A DNA stretch of 64,000 nt from Desulfobulbaceae bacterium. GTDB lineage: Bacteria; Desulfobacterota; Desulfobulbia; Desulfobulbales; Desulfocapsaceae. The DNA lies in the NCBI GenBank assembly GCA_031287565.1, contig JAITSS010000069.1, positions 39,058 to 103,057 on the forward strand. Reading direction: 5' to 3'. Under the pieces are notes generated by a model. It made no database searches and had not been told where the DNA came from. It was given only the letters and a program-made list of their open reading frames with translations. The translations under genes were made by a program, and so were the position numbers. Numbering within the stretch: the stretch's first letter is position 1; every line of letters starts with the position of its first letter. Of this stretch, positions 35,416 through 44,114 are shown in pieces.

Positions 35416-37367
35416 TGAAGAAGCCGGAGAGAAAGCCGCTGTTCCCGAAACTGGCCGAAATCATCGACCGCAACGAAGAAACGGTTGACCATCTGCGCCG
35501 ACGCACCTTGAAATTCGGGCTGGGCATCATCTTTTTTTTCGCGCTGATTATTTATCGCTTGTACGACCTGCAAATCGGCCACGGCGAAGAATTTGCCCGG
35601 AAAGCCTTTTCCAACCGGGTGCGTTTGCGCAAGCTGGCCGCGCCGCGCGGCCAGATCCTTGATCGCAATGGCGAGGAAATTGTCACGAACCGCCCGTCAT
35701 TCAACGTCGTGCTGATGCGTGAGGACGCCGTTGATCCGGAAACCTTGGTGAAAGACCTGGCGCCGGTGCTGCATGAGGAGGTTTCGGAGATATGGGAGCG
35801 GTTTCGCGAAGCCGCTGACGCGCCGCAGCACATGCCGGTCTTGTTGAAACAAGACATCGACTGGCGGACGCTCGCCTATATCGAAAGCCATAACAAACAA
35901 TTGCCCGGAGTGGAAATTCAGGTGCAGCCGGTCAGGGTCTATGCCTACGGCAACCTGATGTCACATTTGATTGGCTATCTGGGCATCATCAACAAAGAAG
36001 AGCTGGCGCAGCTGTCCGAAGAAGAGCGCCGTTTCGCCAGCGGCGACCTGATCGGCAAAAGGGGCCTGGAGCGCCTGCGCGAAAAAGATTTGCGCGGCGA
36101 AAAGGGTGAGGCGCAGACTGTGGTCGATTCGCACGGCTTCGTGCAGCGGCGCGATAAAATCAAAGAGCCTTTTCCCGGCAAGGATATTTATCTGACGCTG
36201 GACGCGCACATACAGCGGATGGTCGAGGATATGATGAAGGCGGGCGATATGTCCGGGGCGGCGGTGGCCATGGAAGTCAATACCGGGCGGATTTTGCTTT
36301 CGGTATCGTCGCCTGAATTGCCGCTCGACCAGTTCGTCGGCGGTATTTCCAAGGCCAACTGGCAGGCGTTGCAGGATAATCCCAAACATCCGCAGATGAA
36401 CAAAGTGGCGCAGGGCACCTATCCGCCAGGTTCCACTTATAAAATGATCACGGCGCTGGCTGGTCTCGCTTCCGGCATGATCACGAAGGATACGACCATC
36501 CACTGCCCCGGTTATTATCGATTCGGCAATCGCACCTACCGCTGCTGGAAGCACAGCGGCCACGGCATTGTTGACCTGCGACGGGCGGTGGCCGAATCCT
36601 GCGACACCTATTTTTATATGGTTGGCCAGAAGGTTGGCGTTGACCGCTTGGCCGAGTTCGCCAACAAAATGGGCTTGGGTATTCTCAGCGGCATTGAGAT
36701 GGAAAACGAAAAGGCCGGCACCATCCCCAGCAAGGCGTGGAAGTTGCGGACGCGCAAAGAAAAATGGCATGACGGCGAAACTCTGTCGGTGGCCATCGGC
36801 CAGGGGTATAACACCGTGACGCCCTTGCAAATCTGTTTGATGACCGCGACGTTGGCCACCGACGGCGTGCGCATGAAACCGATGCTCATTGATAAAATCG
36901 TCGATATTCGCACCGGTCAGGTCAGAAATTTCCCGCCGCAGGTGGCTGAGCGCATTCCGTTAAACAGCGATTACATGCAGATGATTCGTCAGGGAATGAT
37001 GGATGTCGTGCAGGGACCGCGAGGCACGGCGCGTAAGGTAGCGATCAAAGGATTGAATATCGCCGGAAAAACCGGCACCGCCCAGGCGGTGAACATGTCG
37101 AAATATAAAGGGATAGCGGAAAAAAATATTCCTTACAAATATCGGGATCACGCTTGGTTCACCTGCTACGCCCCGGCGGAAAAACCGGAAATCGCCGTCA
37201 CCGTCATGATTGAACACGGTCTGCATGGCGGTTCGGCCGCCGGTCCCATCGCCAGAGCGATTCTGCGCGCCTATTTCAAAGACCGCCTGCCACCGGAAAA
37301 AGGCGACAAAACAGCGATGGAAACGATGCCGCCGCCGGAAGACGGCGCGCCGGTTGAAGGAGATTGA
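35415..37367 (+). CDS. mrdA: Penicillin-binding protein 2 (elongasome transpeptidase)
   Basis: 650 residues from ATG 35415 (GGAGG 8 bases upstream; a GTG 3 bases earlier is possible). One membrane segment (FGLGIIFFFALIIYRLYDLQ) precedes the PBP dimerisation domain with RKLAAPRGQILDRNGEEIVT. The transpeptidase has GTYPPGSTYKMITALAGLAS (SxxK, serine nucleophile), AESCDTYFYMVGQKVG (SxN-type motif reading SCD) and GLNIAGKTGTAQAVNMS (KTG). It cross-links side-wall peptidoglycan with RodA. It is coupled to mreD and followed by rodA after 9 bases. Confidence 0.96.
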   Translation: MKKPERKPLFPKLAEIIDRNEETVDHLRRRTLKFGLGIIFFFALIIYRLYDLQIGHGEEFARKAFSNRVRLRKLAAPRGQILDRNGEEIVTNRPSFNVVLMREDAVDPETLVKDLAPVLHEEVSEIWERFREAADAPQHMPVLLKQDIDWRTLAYIESHNKQLPGVEIQVQPVRVYAYGNLMSHLIGYLGIINKEELAQLSEEERRFASGDLIGKRGLERLREKDLRGEKGEAQTVVDSHGFVQRRDKIKEPFPGKDIYLTLDAHIQRMVEDMMKAGDMSGAAVAMEVNTGRILLSVSSPELPLDQFVGGISKANWQALQDNPKHPQMNKVAQGTYPPGSTYKMITALAGLASGMITKDTTIHCPGYYRFGNRTYRCWKHSGHGIVDLRRAVAESCDTYFYMVGQKVGVDRLAEFANKMGLGILSGIEMENEKAGTIPSKAWKLRTRKEKWHDGETLSVAIGQGYNTVTPLQICLMTATLATDGVRMKPMLIDKIVDIRTGQVRNFPPQVAERIPLNSDYMQMIRQGMMDVVQGPRGTARKVAIKGLNIAGKTGTAQAVNMSKYKGIAEKNIPYKYRDHAWFTCYAPAEKPEIAVTVMIEHGLHGGSAAGPIARAILRAYFKDRLPPEKGDKTAMETMPPPEDGAPVEGD

Positions 37368-37376
37368 GGGTAGGCC

Positions 37377-38549
37377 ATGAAGATGGACAGAAGCCTTTTC
37401 GCCCGCATTGATGTGGCGCTCTTGGTGCTGGTCGGCCTGATTTGCTGCATGGGCCTGCTCAATTTATTCAGCGGCTCGGTGTCGCTGAACGCCATTATGA
37501 GCAATTATGGCCAGTCGCCCTTTCTCAAACAGGCAATCTTTATGGCTGCGGGCTTCGGCATTTGCCTGGCCTTGCAGTTTTTTGATTATCAATTGCTGCA
37601 AAAGTGGAATTGGCTCATCTACGGCTTGGGTCTTGTGCTGCTGTTCGTTGTCGATGTCGCCGGTGACAGCGCCGGCGGCGCCCAGCGTTGGATTGATCTG
37701 GGCATCATCAAGCTTCAGCCCTCGGAAATGGAAAAATTGATTCTGGTCATTGGTTTGGCCAGTTACTATGCCGGCCGCGAGATGATCGACGGCTATGGCG
37801 TCAAAGACCTGATCGGCCCGGCGCTGGTGGTGCTTTTTCCCGCCGGTTTGGTGTTTGTTCAGCCGGATTTCGGCACCGCCGGCATTCTCCTGATCATCGC
37901 CGTGGCTATGACCCTTCTGGCCGGGGTGCGGCTTTCTACCCTGATTCCGGTGGCGCTTCTTGGCGTTGTCCTCTTGGTATTGGTTTGGGAAAGTCGGTCT
38001 GATATGGAAGAACTGCTCAAGCCCTATCTCAAAGCCTATCAGATAAAACGCATCACCACGATGTTTAACCCGGAAATGGCCGATCCGATGGGGCAGGGCT
38101 ATCAGATATTGCAGTCGAAAATTGCCATCGGCAGTGGCGGCCTGGTCGGCAGCGGTTATCTTGAGGGCACTCAGGCGCAGTTGCGTTTTCTGCCTGAGCG
38201 CCACACCGACTTCGCCTTCGCCGTTTGGGGTGAAGAGTGGGGCTTCATCGGCAGTGTCTTTTTCGTCGGCGTCTACATGCTGTTTCTTCTGTGGGGCCTC
38301 TTGATCGCCGCCCGCGCCCGCGATCGCTTCGGAGTGCTGCTCGCCTACGGCGTCGTTCTGATGATCGCCTGTCAGGCTATTATCAATTTATTGATGGTGA
38401 TGGCCTATTTCCCGGTGGTCGGCGTGCCGTTGCCCCTGGTCTCCTACGGCGGTTCCTCGCTGTTAACCACCATGCTTGGCGTGGCTATCCTCCTGAATGT
38501 GCGGATGCGCTGTGAGCCGGTCAGCACAGTTTCAAGAAGTCAGGATTGA
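37377..38549 (+). CDS. rodA: Peptidoglycan glycosyltransferase RodA (SEDS family)
   Basis: 390 residues with about ten membrane segments. Signatures are AQRWIDLGIIKLQPSEMEKL, VFVQPDFGTAGILLIIAVAM, ERHTDFAFAVWGEEWGFIGS and PVVGVPLPLVSYGGSSLLTT, the SEDS core containing the catalytic Asp region. It polymerises lipid II for the lateral wall with PBP2. The last 10 bases overlap the end of hemH tail to tail. Confidence 0.97.
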   Translation: MKMDRSLFARIDVALLVLVGLICCMGLLNLFSGSVSLNAIMSNYGQSPFLKQAIFMAAGFGICLALQFFDYQLLQKWNWLIYGLGLVLLFVVDVAGDSAGGAQRWIDLGIIKLQPSEMEKLILVIGLASYYAGREMIDGYGVKDLIGPALVVLFPAGLVFVQPDFGTAGILLIIAVAMTLLAGVRLSTLIPVALLGVVLLVLVWESRSDMEELLKPYLKAYQIKRITTMFNPEMADPMGQGYQILQSKIAIGSGGLVGSGYLEGTQAQLRFLPERHTDFAFAVWGEEWGFIGSVFFVGVYMLFLLWGLLIAARARDRFGVLLAYGVVLMIACQAIINLLMVMAYFPVVGVPLPLVSYGGSSLLTTMLGVAILLNVRMRCEPVSTVSRSQD

Positions 38550-39511
38550 ACCGAAAGCGTCAGCTCGGCCAGGCAGGCGATAAAATCATCCCTGGTGTTC
38601 AACGATGGGCAGGCGATGAGGCGCATACCGCGTTGTGCCGCCTGCTCGGCAAAGAGAATGCTGATTTCATACAGGGTTTCGACGTGGTCTGAAACGAAAC
38701 TTATCGGCATGATCAGAATCTCTTTTTCTCCGGCGCGGGCGCATTCTTCAATGACTGTCCCGGTTTCTGGCGTCAACCAGCGCACCGGGCCGCCACGGCT
38801 CTGAAAACAGAGCGTTCCCGCGTATTCGGTTTGTTTTTCTAATGCATTTATAGTGCGTCGCAGGTGTTCAAGATAGGGGTCGCCACTGTCAATAACCGAT
38901 TGCGGCAGACTGTGGGCGCTATAGAGTAGGCGCGGTTTGCCGCTTCGGCATTGGCGCAATCCTTCGTCCAGGCAATGCGCAAGCGCCGCGATATAGCTAG
39001 GATGATCCGGCCAGGCGTCCACGACCGCCAGTGGCGCGTTCGGTACAATTTCTTCTTTGGCCCGCCGCAGGTCGGCAAGCGATGAGCCGGTGGTGGTCCG
39101 CGAATACTGCGGATACAGGGGCAGGGCGATAAGCTGGCGCGCGCCCAGTTTGTCAAGTTCACGCAGGCAATCTATGGCCCTGGGATGCCAGTAGCGCATG
39201 GCTACGCGCACGCGGTAGTCGCCAGTTTGCCGTAGCGCCGCTTCTAAAGCTGACGCCTGCGCCTCGGTGATTGCGCGTAGCGGCGAGCCGCCCGCTTGGG
39301 CAGACAGGCCGCCGATTTGTCGATACATGGCCTGACTGCGCGGGGCGCGGCGTTTGGCGATGAGACGCGCCAGCGGCTTTTGCAGAAAGGCCGGGCCGAG
39401 GCGAATAATATCGCGGTCGGAAAAGAGATTGGTCAGAAAAGGAGCGACATCCTCCTGACGCTCCGGGCCGCCCATATTCAGAAGAACGACACCAATTGTT
39501 TGTGTTGACAC
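38540..39511 (-). CDS. hemH: Ferrochelatase HemH
   Basis: 323 residues from GTG 39511 (GGAGG close upstream); TTG 39523 would be an alternative. GVVLLNMGGPERQEDVAPFL is the N-terminal signature, RLLYSAHSLPQSVIDSGDPY carries the catalytic His, CFQSRGGPVRWLTPETGTVI and ILIMPISFVSDHVETLYEIS carry the conserved Glu. It inserts ferrous iron into a porphyrin in protohaem synthesis. No other haem genes are nearby. Many sulfate reducers use the sirohaem route instead, so a canonical HemH is informative about this organism. Confidence 0.94.
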   Translation of the reverse strand: MSTQTIGVVLLNMGGPERQEDVAPFLTNLFSDRDIIRLGPAFLQKPLARLIAKRRAPRSQAMYRQIGGLSAQAGGSPLRAITEAQASALEAALRQTGDYRVRVAMRYWHPRAIDCLRELDKLGARQLIALPLYPQYSRTTTGSSLADLRRAKEEIVPNAPLAVVDAWPDHPSYIAALAHCLDEGLRQCRSGKPRLLYSAHSLPQSVIDSGDPYLEHLRRTINALEKQTEYAGTLCFQSRGGPVRWLTPETGTVIEECARAGEKEILIMPISFVSDHVETLYEISILFAEQAAQRGMRLIACPSLNTRDDFIACLAELTLSVQS

Positions 39512-39730
39512 GCTTCCTCCCAAGAATATTTTCGCCTGACGGCTCCTGTCGTTTGTTTTTATGCCGACCGAAAGACGGTTAAAGATTTCGCAAGTGGTTT
39601 TTTAACGGCATTTTTTGGCCAATTGTGGTAAGAGAAACCAAACTTTCTCCTGTATGAAATTTCTCACCAACGAAATCATGCGCGCCACTCATTTTTTATC
39701 GCCGTTTTTACGATATGGCACGATTTTTGC

Positions 39731-39767
<37 letters not shown>

Positions 39768-39943
39768 ATCCGTATCCGCCGGGCGTCTTTTCTCTGAAAG
39801 AACATTCGGTCGCGTCCGCTTGAAACGCCTTCGCCCGCAAGGAGCGGCGCGGCGTTTTCTTATTTTATGGGCTTCTGAATATCGGGGTCGGAATTATAGA
39901 TTTTGTGGTATGCCAAGCTCTTCGTAAACATAGGGGGGTGTTT

Positions 39944-40318
39944 ATGACCAAAGATGAGTTTCGATTTTACCGCAAAAAGCTGGGCAAAACCCAACAGGAG
40001 TTGGCCACCATTTTGGGGATGAGCCTCAAAACCATCCATAGCTATGAGCAGGGATGGCGCGCCATTCCCCAGCACGTCGCCCGCTATTTTCTTTTTCTGG
40101 TGATCAATCAGCGCAACGATGGGCAGAGCGCGATGCCCTGTTGGGAGAAAAAAGTCTGCCCGAAGAAAGAGAGATGCCCGGCCTGGGAATTTCAGTGCGG
40201 GCATCTCTGCTGGTTTATCCACGGCACCTTATGCACGGCCTGTGACGACAGTTGCAAGACCAAACTTGATTCCTGCAAAAACTGTGATATTTACAAAAGT
40301 CTGGTTGAAGACAAATAA
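39944..40318 (+). CDS. HTH (XRE) protein with Cys-rich C-terminal domain
   Basis: 124 residues from ATG 39944, with a G-rich ribosome site (AGGGGGG) 4 bases upstream. Residues about 1-45 are an XRE helix-turn-helix: EFRFYRKKLGKTQQELATIL and GMSLKTIHSYEQGWRAIPQH. The C-terminal half has twelve cysteines (PCWEKKVCPKKERCPAWEFQ, CGHLCWFIHGTLCTACDDSC, KTKLDSCKNCDIYK), and resembles the two-CW domain, which probably binds metal or an Fe-S centre. A metal- or redox-sensing regulator is inferred. The only gene with the microsatellite upstream, it ends in a strong terminator. Confidence 0.8.
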   Translation: MTKDEFRFYRKKLGKTQQELATILGMSLKTIHSYEQGWRAIPQHVARYFLFLVINQRNDGQSAMPCWEKKVCPKKERCPAWEFQCGHLCWFIHGTLCTACDDSCKTKLDSCKNCDIYKSLVEDK

Positions 40319-40337
40319 ATGTGAGGCTTCGGCATCA

Positions 40338-40379
40338 TGACCGATGGGTGGCGCGGCTGCCCATCGGTCATTTTTTTTT
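40338..40379 (+). terminator. Intrinsic terminator overlapping the convergent ftsB-like gene
   Basis: TGACCGATGGG (40338-40348) pairs with CCCATCGGTCA (40360-40370), followed by nine T. The T run read on the other strand encodes the final KKK of the ftsB-like protein, and the stem includes its stop codon. Confidence 0.93.
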
Positions 40380-40721
40380 GGAATAATCAAGAATAATTTC
40401 GTCCGGCTGCACCATGTTGAAGTCGGCGCGGGCCAGCCCCTCCATGAATTCCGGGTCTCTTTTCGATGAGTCGATTTGCTGCTCGGTGGTCTTGATGTCT
40501 TGCTCCAGTTTCGTATTGTTTTGTCGGCCTTCCTGGATGCGCCTATGCTCTTCCAGAAGCGCCAGCACCCCTTTGCCAGGAGCGAAAAGGACGCCGGAGA
40601 CGACGACGATGGCCAGGGCGGCGAACAAAATGCACAGACGCTTTGTATTTTGTGGCGAAAGACGGTCGGCCTTGTTTTTGGCTTTTCGATATGAACGGTG
40701 ACAACCGCAGGTGTTTTTCAT
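40368..40721 (-). CDS. FtsB/DivIC-like septum formation protein
   Basis: 117 residues from ATG 40721 (GGAGG 7 bases upstream; another ATG sits one codon earlier). A short basic cytoplasmic start is followed by one membrane segment (LCILFAALAIVVVSGVLF), a coiled coil (EHRRIQEGRQNNTKLEQDIK, TTEQQIDSSKRD) and the C-terminal EGLARADFNMVQPDEIIL, the FtsB/DivIC arrangement. These proteins join FtsL and FtsQ in the divisome. The start region overlaps the divergent DUF523 gene, and the end is inside the neighbour's terminator. Confidence 0.82.
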   Translation of the reverse strand: MKNTCGCHRSYRKAKNKADRLSPQNTKRLCILFAALAIVVVSGVLFAPGKGVLALLEEHRRIQEGRQNNTKLEQDIKTTEQQIDSSKRDPEFMEGLARADFNMVQPDEIILDYSKKK

Positions 40722-40722
40722 C

Positions 40723-41130
40723 ATGACTCCTCCGATTCTGGTCAGCGCCTGTTTGGTTGGTTTGTGCAGTCGCTACGACGGTGAAAGCCGGACCAACCCT
40801 GCTTGTTTGCACGCCTTAACAGGGCGGCTTTGGGTTCCCCTGTGCCCGGAGCAATTGGGCGGTTTGCCGACGCCGCGACCGGCGGCGGATATTTGCGGCG
40901 GCGACGGTGACGATGTTTTCGTCGGCGCGGCGCATGTTATAACGAAAAAGGGTGTGGATGTCACCGCCTCTTTTGTGCGTGGCGCGCGGCAATGCGAGCA
41001 GGTTGCTCAAATGCTTGATATTCGTCAGGCATTTCTTAAGGCGCGGAGTCCGTCCTGCGCCGTCACCGGCGTCGTCGGCGTGACCGCCGCGCTGCTGCGC
41101 CGTCGGGGACTGGCGCTGGTTGAATTCTGA
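40723..41130 (+). CDS. DUF523 family protein
   Basis: 135 residues from ATG 40723. MTPPILVSACLVGLCSRYDG (with Cys10 and the SRYDG motif), VPLCPEQLGGLPTPRPAADI and FLKARSPSCAVTGVVGVTAA are the DUF523 hallmarks, including three invariant cysteines and the KARSPSC motif. The function of the family is unknown; a thiol or sulfur role has been suggested from the conserved cysteines. The start codon shares two bases with the divergent ATG at 40724 of the ftsB-like gene. Confidence 0.85.
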   Translation: MTPPILVSACLVGLCSRYDGESRTNPACLHALTGRLWVPLCPEQLGGLPTPRPAADICGGDGDDVFVGAAHVITKKGVDVTASFVRGARQCEQVAQMLDIRQAFLKARSPSCAVTGVVGVTAALLRRRGLALVEF

Positions 41131-41157
41131 TTTTTTTTGTTTTCCCGTTTCCGCCTG

Positions 41158-41850
41158 TCACGGAATTCGCGCCAGTTTCATGACCACGATGCCGCTTTCG
41201 TACAGCAGGTACAGCGGCGCGCCCATCATCGCCATATTGACGACATCCGGCGTTGGCGTCAGCATCGAGGCGAGCACCGCAATCAGCAAAATGGCCCAGC
41301 GGCGGCTACGCTCAAAGAATTTTGTGCTGCATATGCCGGTTTTGCCAAGAAAAATCATCGTTACCGGTAACTCGAAAACCAGACCGAAGGCCAGGATGAA
41401 CAACACGGTGAACTGCACGAATTTGTCGATAGAAATCACCGCTTGCAGCTCAGTCGATGAAAATCCCAACAGAAATTTAATACCGAGTGGCAGGGTGACG
41501 AAGAAGCAGAACAGCGCGCCCGCGTAAAAAAGCAAGGTTGTCGAAAGCACCATCGTCGTCACAAAGAGGCGGCTGACGTGAAAAGGCCGGGCCGCCGCCC
41601 GCCAGAAGACCAGCATGACCCACGGAGCGAGCAGGAAAAACGCCGCCGCCAGCGCCAGTTTGGCATGGGCGAGAAACGGCTCGGCGACCGAAAAAAAGTA
41701 GAGTTTACCGGCCAGACGTTCTTGCAGAAACTGGAGCAGTCGCGGTGACAGGATGAAAATCGCGCAACTGACAATCGGCAGGGCGATGAGAATGCCGCGT
41801 AGCGAACCGCGCAATTCCTGAAGAACAATACGGAGTGGCCGCTGATCCAT
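41158..41850 (-). CDS. tatC: Twin-arginine translocase subunit TatC
   Basis: 230 residues from ATG 41850 (GAGGG 7 bases upstream); a longer frame to 42009 would read through the AAAAAC repeat and is rejected. Six hydrophobic segments are visible. EPFLAHAKLALAAAFFLLAP matches the TatC EPF motif, and FVQFTVLFILAFGLVFELPV the FGLxFELP motif. RSRRWAILLIAVLASMLTPT with DVVNMAMMGAPLYLLYESGI is the C-terminal TatC signature. It forms the receptor for folded Tat substrates. No tatA or tatB is in the window. Confidence 0.93.
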   Translation of the reverse strand: MDQRPLRIVLQELRGSLRGILIALPIVSCAIFILSPRLLQFLQERLAGKLYFFSVAEPFLAHAKLALAAAFFLLAPWVMLVFWRAAARPFHVSRLFVTTMVLSTTLLFYAGALFCFFVTLPLGIKFLLGFSSTELQAVISIDKFVQFTVLFILAFGLVFELPVTMIFLGKTGICSTKFFERSRRWAILLIAVLASMLTPTPDVVNMAMMGAPLYLLYESGIVVMKLARIP

Positions 41851-41865
41851 GCCGTTTCCCTCATG

Positions 41866-41894
41866 AAAACAAAAACAAAAACAAAAACAAAAAC
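41866..41894. repeat. AAAAAC hexanucleotide microsatellite in tatC leader
   Basis: Four full AAAAAC units and one partial unit, directly upstream of tatC (GTTTTT on the coding strand). It begins 16 bases from the tatC start codon, just beyond the ribosome site. It is short but positioned where length changes could alter translation or transcription. Confidence 0.8.
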
Positions 41895-42027
41895 GAAAAT
41901 CCTGAACAAAATCCGACGGCGACGGTAACAAAGCGCCGCTTCCTTGGCAAGGCCGTCTCGCTTGCGTTTGCCCAGGCGGCGTGATACAAAAGGCCAGCAT
42001 TTTCCCCATGTTTCAAGAGGATTTCCC

Positions 42028-43299
42028 ATGCTTGAATTGCGTTTCATCCGCGAAAATTTGGATTTGGTCAAAGAAAAAACCGCCCGTCGCGGCGCCGATA
42101 TTTCCCTGTTGGAAGAATTCGGCCAGGTCGATGAACACCGCCGCCAGATATTGGCCGAGGTGGAGGGCCTGAAAAATCAGCGTAACGTCGCTTCAAAGCA
42201 AATCGCCGAGCTGAAGCGAGCGGGCAATGCCGACGCTGAACCGCTGATTGTCGCCATGCGCGCGGCTGGCGACCGCATCAAAGAGTTGGATACGGAATTG
42301 GCGGCGATTGAGGAGCGGCTACAAACAATTGTCATGGCCATTCCCAATCTCCATGACGACAGCACACCGATAGGCCAGGGTGAAGGCGACAATCCGGTGG
42401 TGAAAACCTGGGGCCGTCCGCCCGAATTTTCCTTTACGCCGAAAGCGCATTGGGAGCTTGGCGAAGCGACCGGGTCGCTTGATTTTGAACGCGCCACCAA
42501 GGTCGCCCGCGCCCGTTTCGCGGTGTTGAAGGGATTCGCCGCGAAGATGGAGCGGGCGCTGATCAATTTTATGCTGGATTTGCATACGGAACAGCACGGT
42601 TATACCGAAATTCTGCCGCCGTTTCTCGTCAATGCTGCTTCGATGACCGCCACCGGCCAGTTGCCGAAGTTCGCCGAGGATATTTTTAAGATCGACGGCT
42701 GGGATCTGTACCTGACGCCCACCGCCGAGGTGCCGGTGACAAACCTGCACCGCGATGAAACCCTGGATGAAAAATCCCTGCCCATCCGTTATGCCGCCTA
42801 TACGCCCTGTTTTCGCTCCGAAGCCGGTTCTTACGGACGCGATACCAGAGGGCTGATTCGGCAGCATCAATTTGATAAAGTCGAGCTGGTTAAATTCACC
42901 ACGCCGGAACGCTCGATGGCCGAATTGGAAAGCCTTCTGGCCGATGCCGAGGCGGTGTTGCAGCGACTGAACATTCATTATCGCGTGGTGGCTTTGTGCA
43001 GCGGCGACCTGGGTTTTTCTTCGGCCAAAACCTACGACATCGAGGTCTGGTTGCCGGGGCAGGGGCTTTACCGTGAGATTTCTTCCTGCTCGAATTTTCT
43101 TGATTTTCAGACGCGGCGCGGCGGCATCCGCTATCGTCCGGCGGGCGAAAAAAAGAGCCGTCTGGCGCATACGCTGAATGGTTCCGGCCTGGCGGTGGGG
43201 CGAACCATGGTGGCGATCTTCGAAAATTATCAGCGGGCCGATGGCTCGATAGCCATCCCGGAGGCCCTGGAACCGTATTTTCGTAGCCGCCTGCAATGA
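42028..43299 (+). CDS. serS: Seryl-tRNA synthetase
   Basis: 423 residues from ATG 42028 (AGAGG 7 bases upstream). The N-terminal long coiled-coil arm begins MLELRFIRENLDLVKEKTAR. Class II motifs are GYTEILPPFLVNAASMTATG (motif 1 region), YAAYTPCFRSEAGSYGRDTR with GLIRQHQFDKVEL (motif 2) and HTLNGSGLAVGRTMVAIFEN (motif 3). It also charges tRNA-Sec with serine, the first step of selenocysteine formation, relevant to selC at 45331. It heads a plus-strand run with the plsC-like and GATase genes. Confidence 0.98.
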   Translation: MLELRFIRENLDLVKEKTARRGADISLLEEFGQVDEHRRQILAEVEGLKNQRNVASKQIAELKRAGNADAEPLIVAMRAAGDRIKELDTELAAIEERLQTIVMAIPNLHDDSTPIGQGEGDNPVVKTWGRPPEFSFTPKAHWELGEATGSLDFERATKVARARFAVLKGFAAKMERALINFMLDLHTEQHGYTEILPPFLVNAASMTATGQLPKFAEDIFKIDGWDLYLTPTAEVPVTNLHRDETLDEKSLPIRYAAYTPCFRSEAGSYGRDTRGLIRQHQFDKVELVKFTTPERSMAELESLLADAEAVLQRLNIHYRVVALCSGDLGFSSAKTYDIEVWLPGQGLYREISSCSNFLDFQTRRGGIRYRPAGEKKSRLAHTLNGSGLAVGRTMVAIFENYQRADGSIAIPEALEPYFRSRLQ

Positions 43300-43321
43300 T
43301 TTTCTGTTTGGAGGAAAACCA

Positions 43322-44101
43322 GTGGATGATTTTGATTATCACACTGAAATCGCGCCCGGATTGTTTGGTAAGACCTTCCCATCTCTGTATTTTTACAGCT
43401 GTTTTCTGCCGATAGTCCTCCGCGCCGCCTGGCAAGCCAAACGCGGCGCCTACCATGATGAAGACTGGGCCGCGAGCAGCGGCGATGTCGTGCGCGCCTT
43501 AGAAAGGGCGGGCCTGCGTTTTGAGGTGAGCGGGCTTGAATATTTCCGACGATTGAGCACGCCCTGCGTCTGCATCGCCAACCATATGAGTATGCTCGAA
43601 ACCATCACCTTGCCGTATTTTATGCAGCCGGCGCATCCCGTGACCTTTGTCATTAAAGACAGCCTGTTACGTTATCCGGTCTTTAAGCATGTGATGCAAT
43701 CGCGTAATCCGGTGGCGGTGAGCCGCGTCAATCCGCGACAGGACTTGAAAACCGTGCTGGAAGAAGGCGGCAAGCGATTGGCGGCGGGCATTTCCGTGAT
43801 CATTTTTCCGCAGACTACCCGCTCGCACAGCTTCGATCCGGAAAAGATGACCACCATTGGCGTTAAATTGGCGAAATCGGCGGGTGTGCCGACCTTGCCC
43901 CTGGCGCTGAAAACTGACGCCATGGAAAATGGCGCGATCATTAAAGAATTGGGAAGAATCAACCCGACCAGAACCGTGCATTTTCGCTTCGCGCCGCCCC
44001 TGGCCATCGCGGACAACGGCAAGGCGGCGCACCAGGCGATCAACGCTTTTATCCAAGAACAATTATCTGCCTGGGGACAAGGACAACTGTCCGCCGCCTA
44101 A
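43322..44101 (+). CDS. PlsC-like 1-acylglycerol-3-phosphate acyltransferase, variant motifs
   Basis: 259 residues from GTG 43322 (GGAGG 7 bases upstream). The acyltransferase block I reads CIANHMSMLETITLPYF, so the usual HX4D is HX4E. Block III reads IIFPQTTRSHSFDP instead of FPEGTRS, and block IV is GVPTLPLALKTDAM. An N-terminal hydrophobic stretch (LYFYSCFLPIVLRAAW) suggests membrane association. PlsC adds the second acyl chain to lysophosphatidic acid; with these substitutions the acceptor could differ. It follows serS by 22 bases. Confidence 0.85.
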   Translation: MDDFDYHTEIAPGLFGKTFPSLYFYSCFLPIVLRAAWQAKRGAYHDEDWAASSGDVVRALERAGLRFEVSGLEYFRRLSTPCVCIANHMSMLETITLPYFMQPAHPVTFVIKDSLLRYPVFKHVMQSRNPVAVSRVNPRQDLKTVLEEGGKRLAAGISVIIFPQTTRSHSFDPEKMTTIGVKLAKSAGVPTLPLALKTDAMENGAIIKELGRINPTRTVHFRFAPPLAIADNGKAAHQAINAFIQEQLSAWGQGQLSAA

Positions 44102-44114
44102 CTGGAGAGAAAAT

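Noticed and set aside
41851..42009. N-terminal extension of TatC containing FCFCFCFCF
   Set aside because: It is the translation of the AAAAAC microsatellite; the ribosome site points to ATG 41850.
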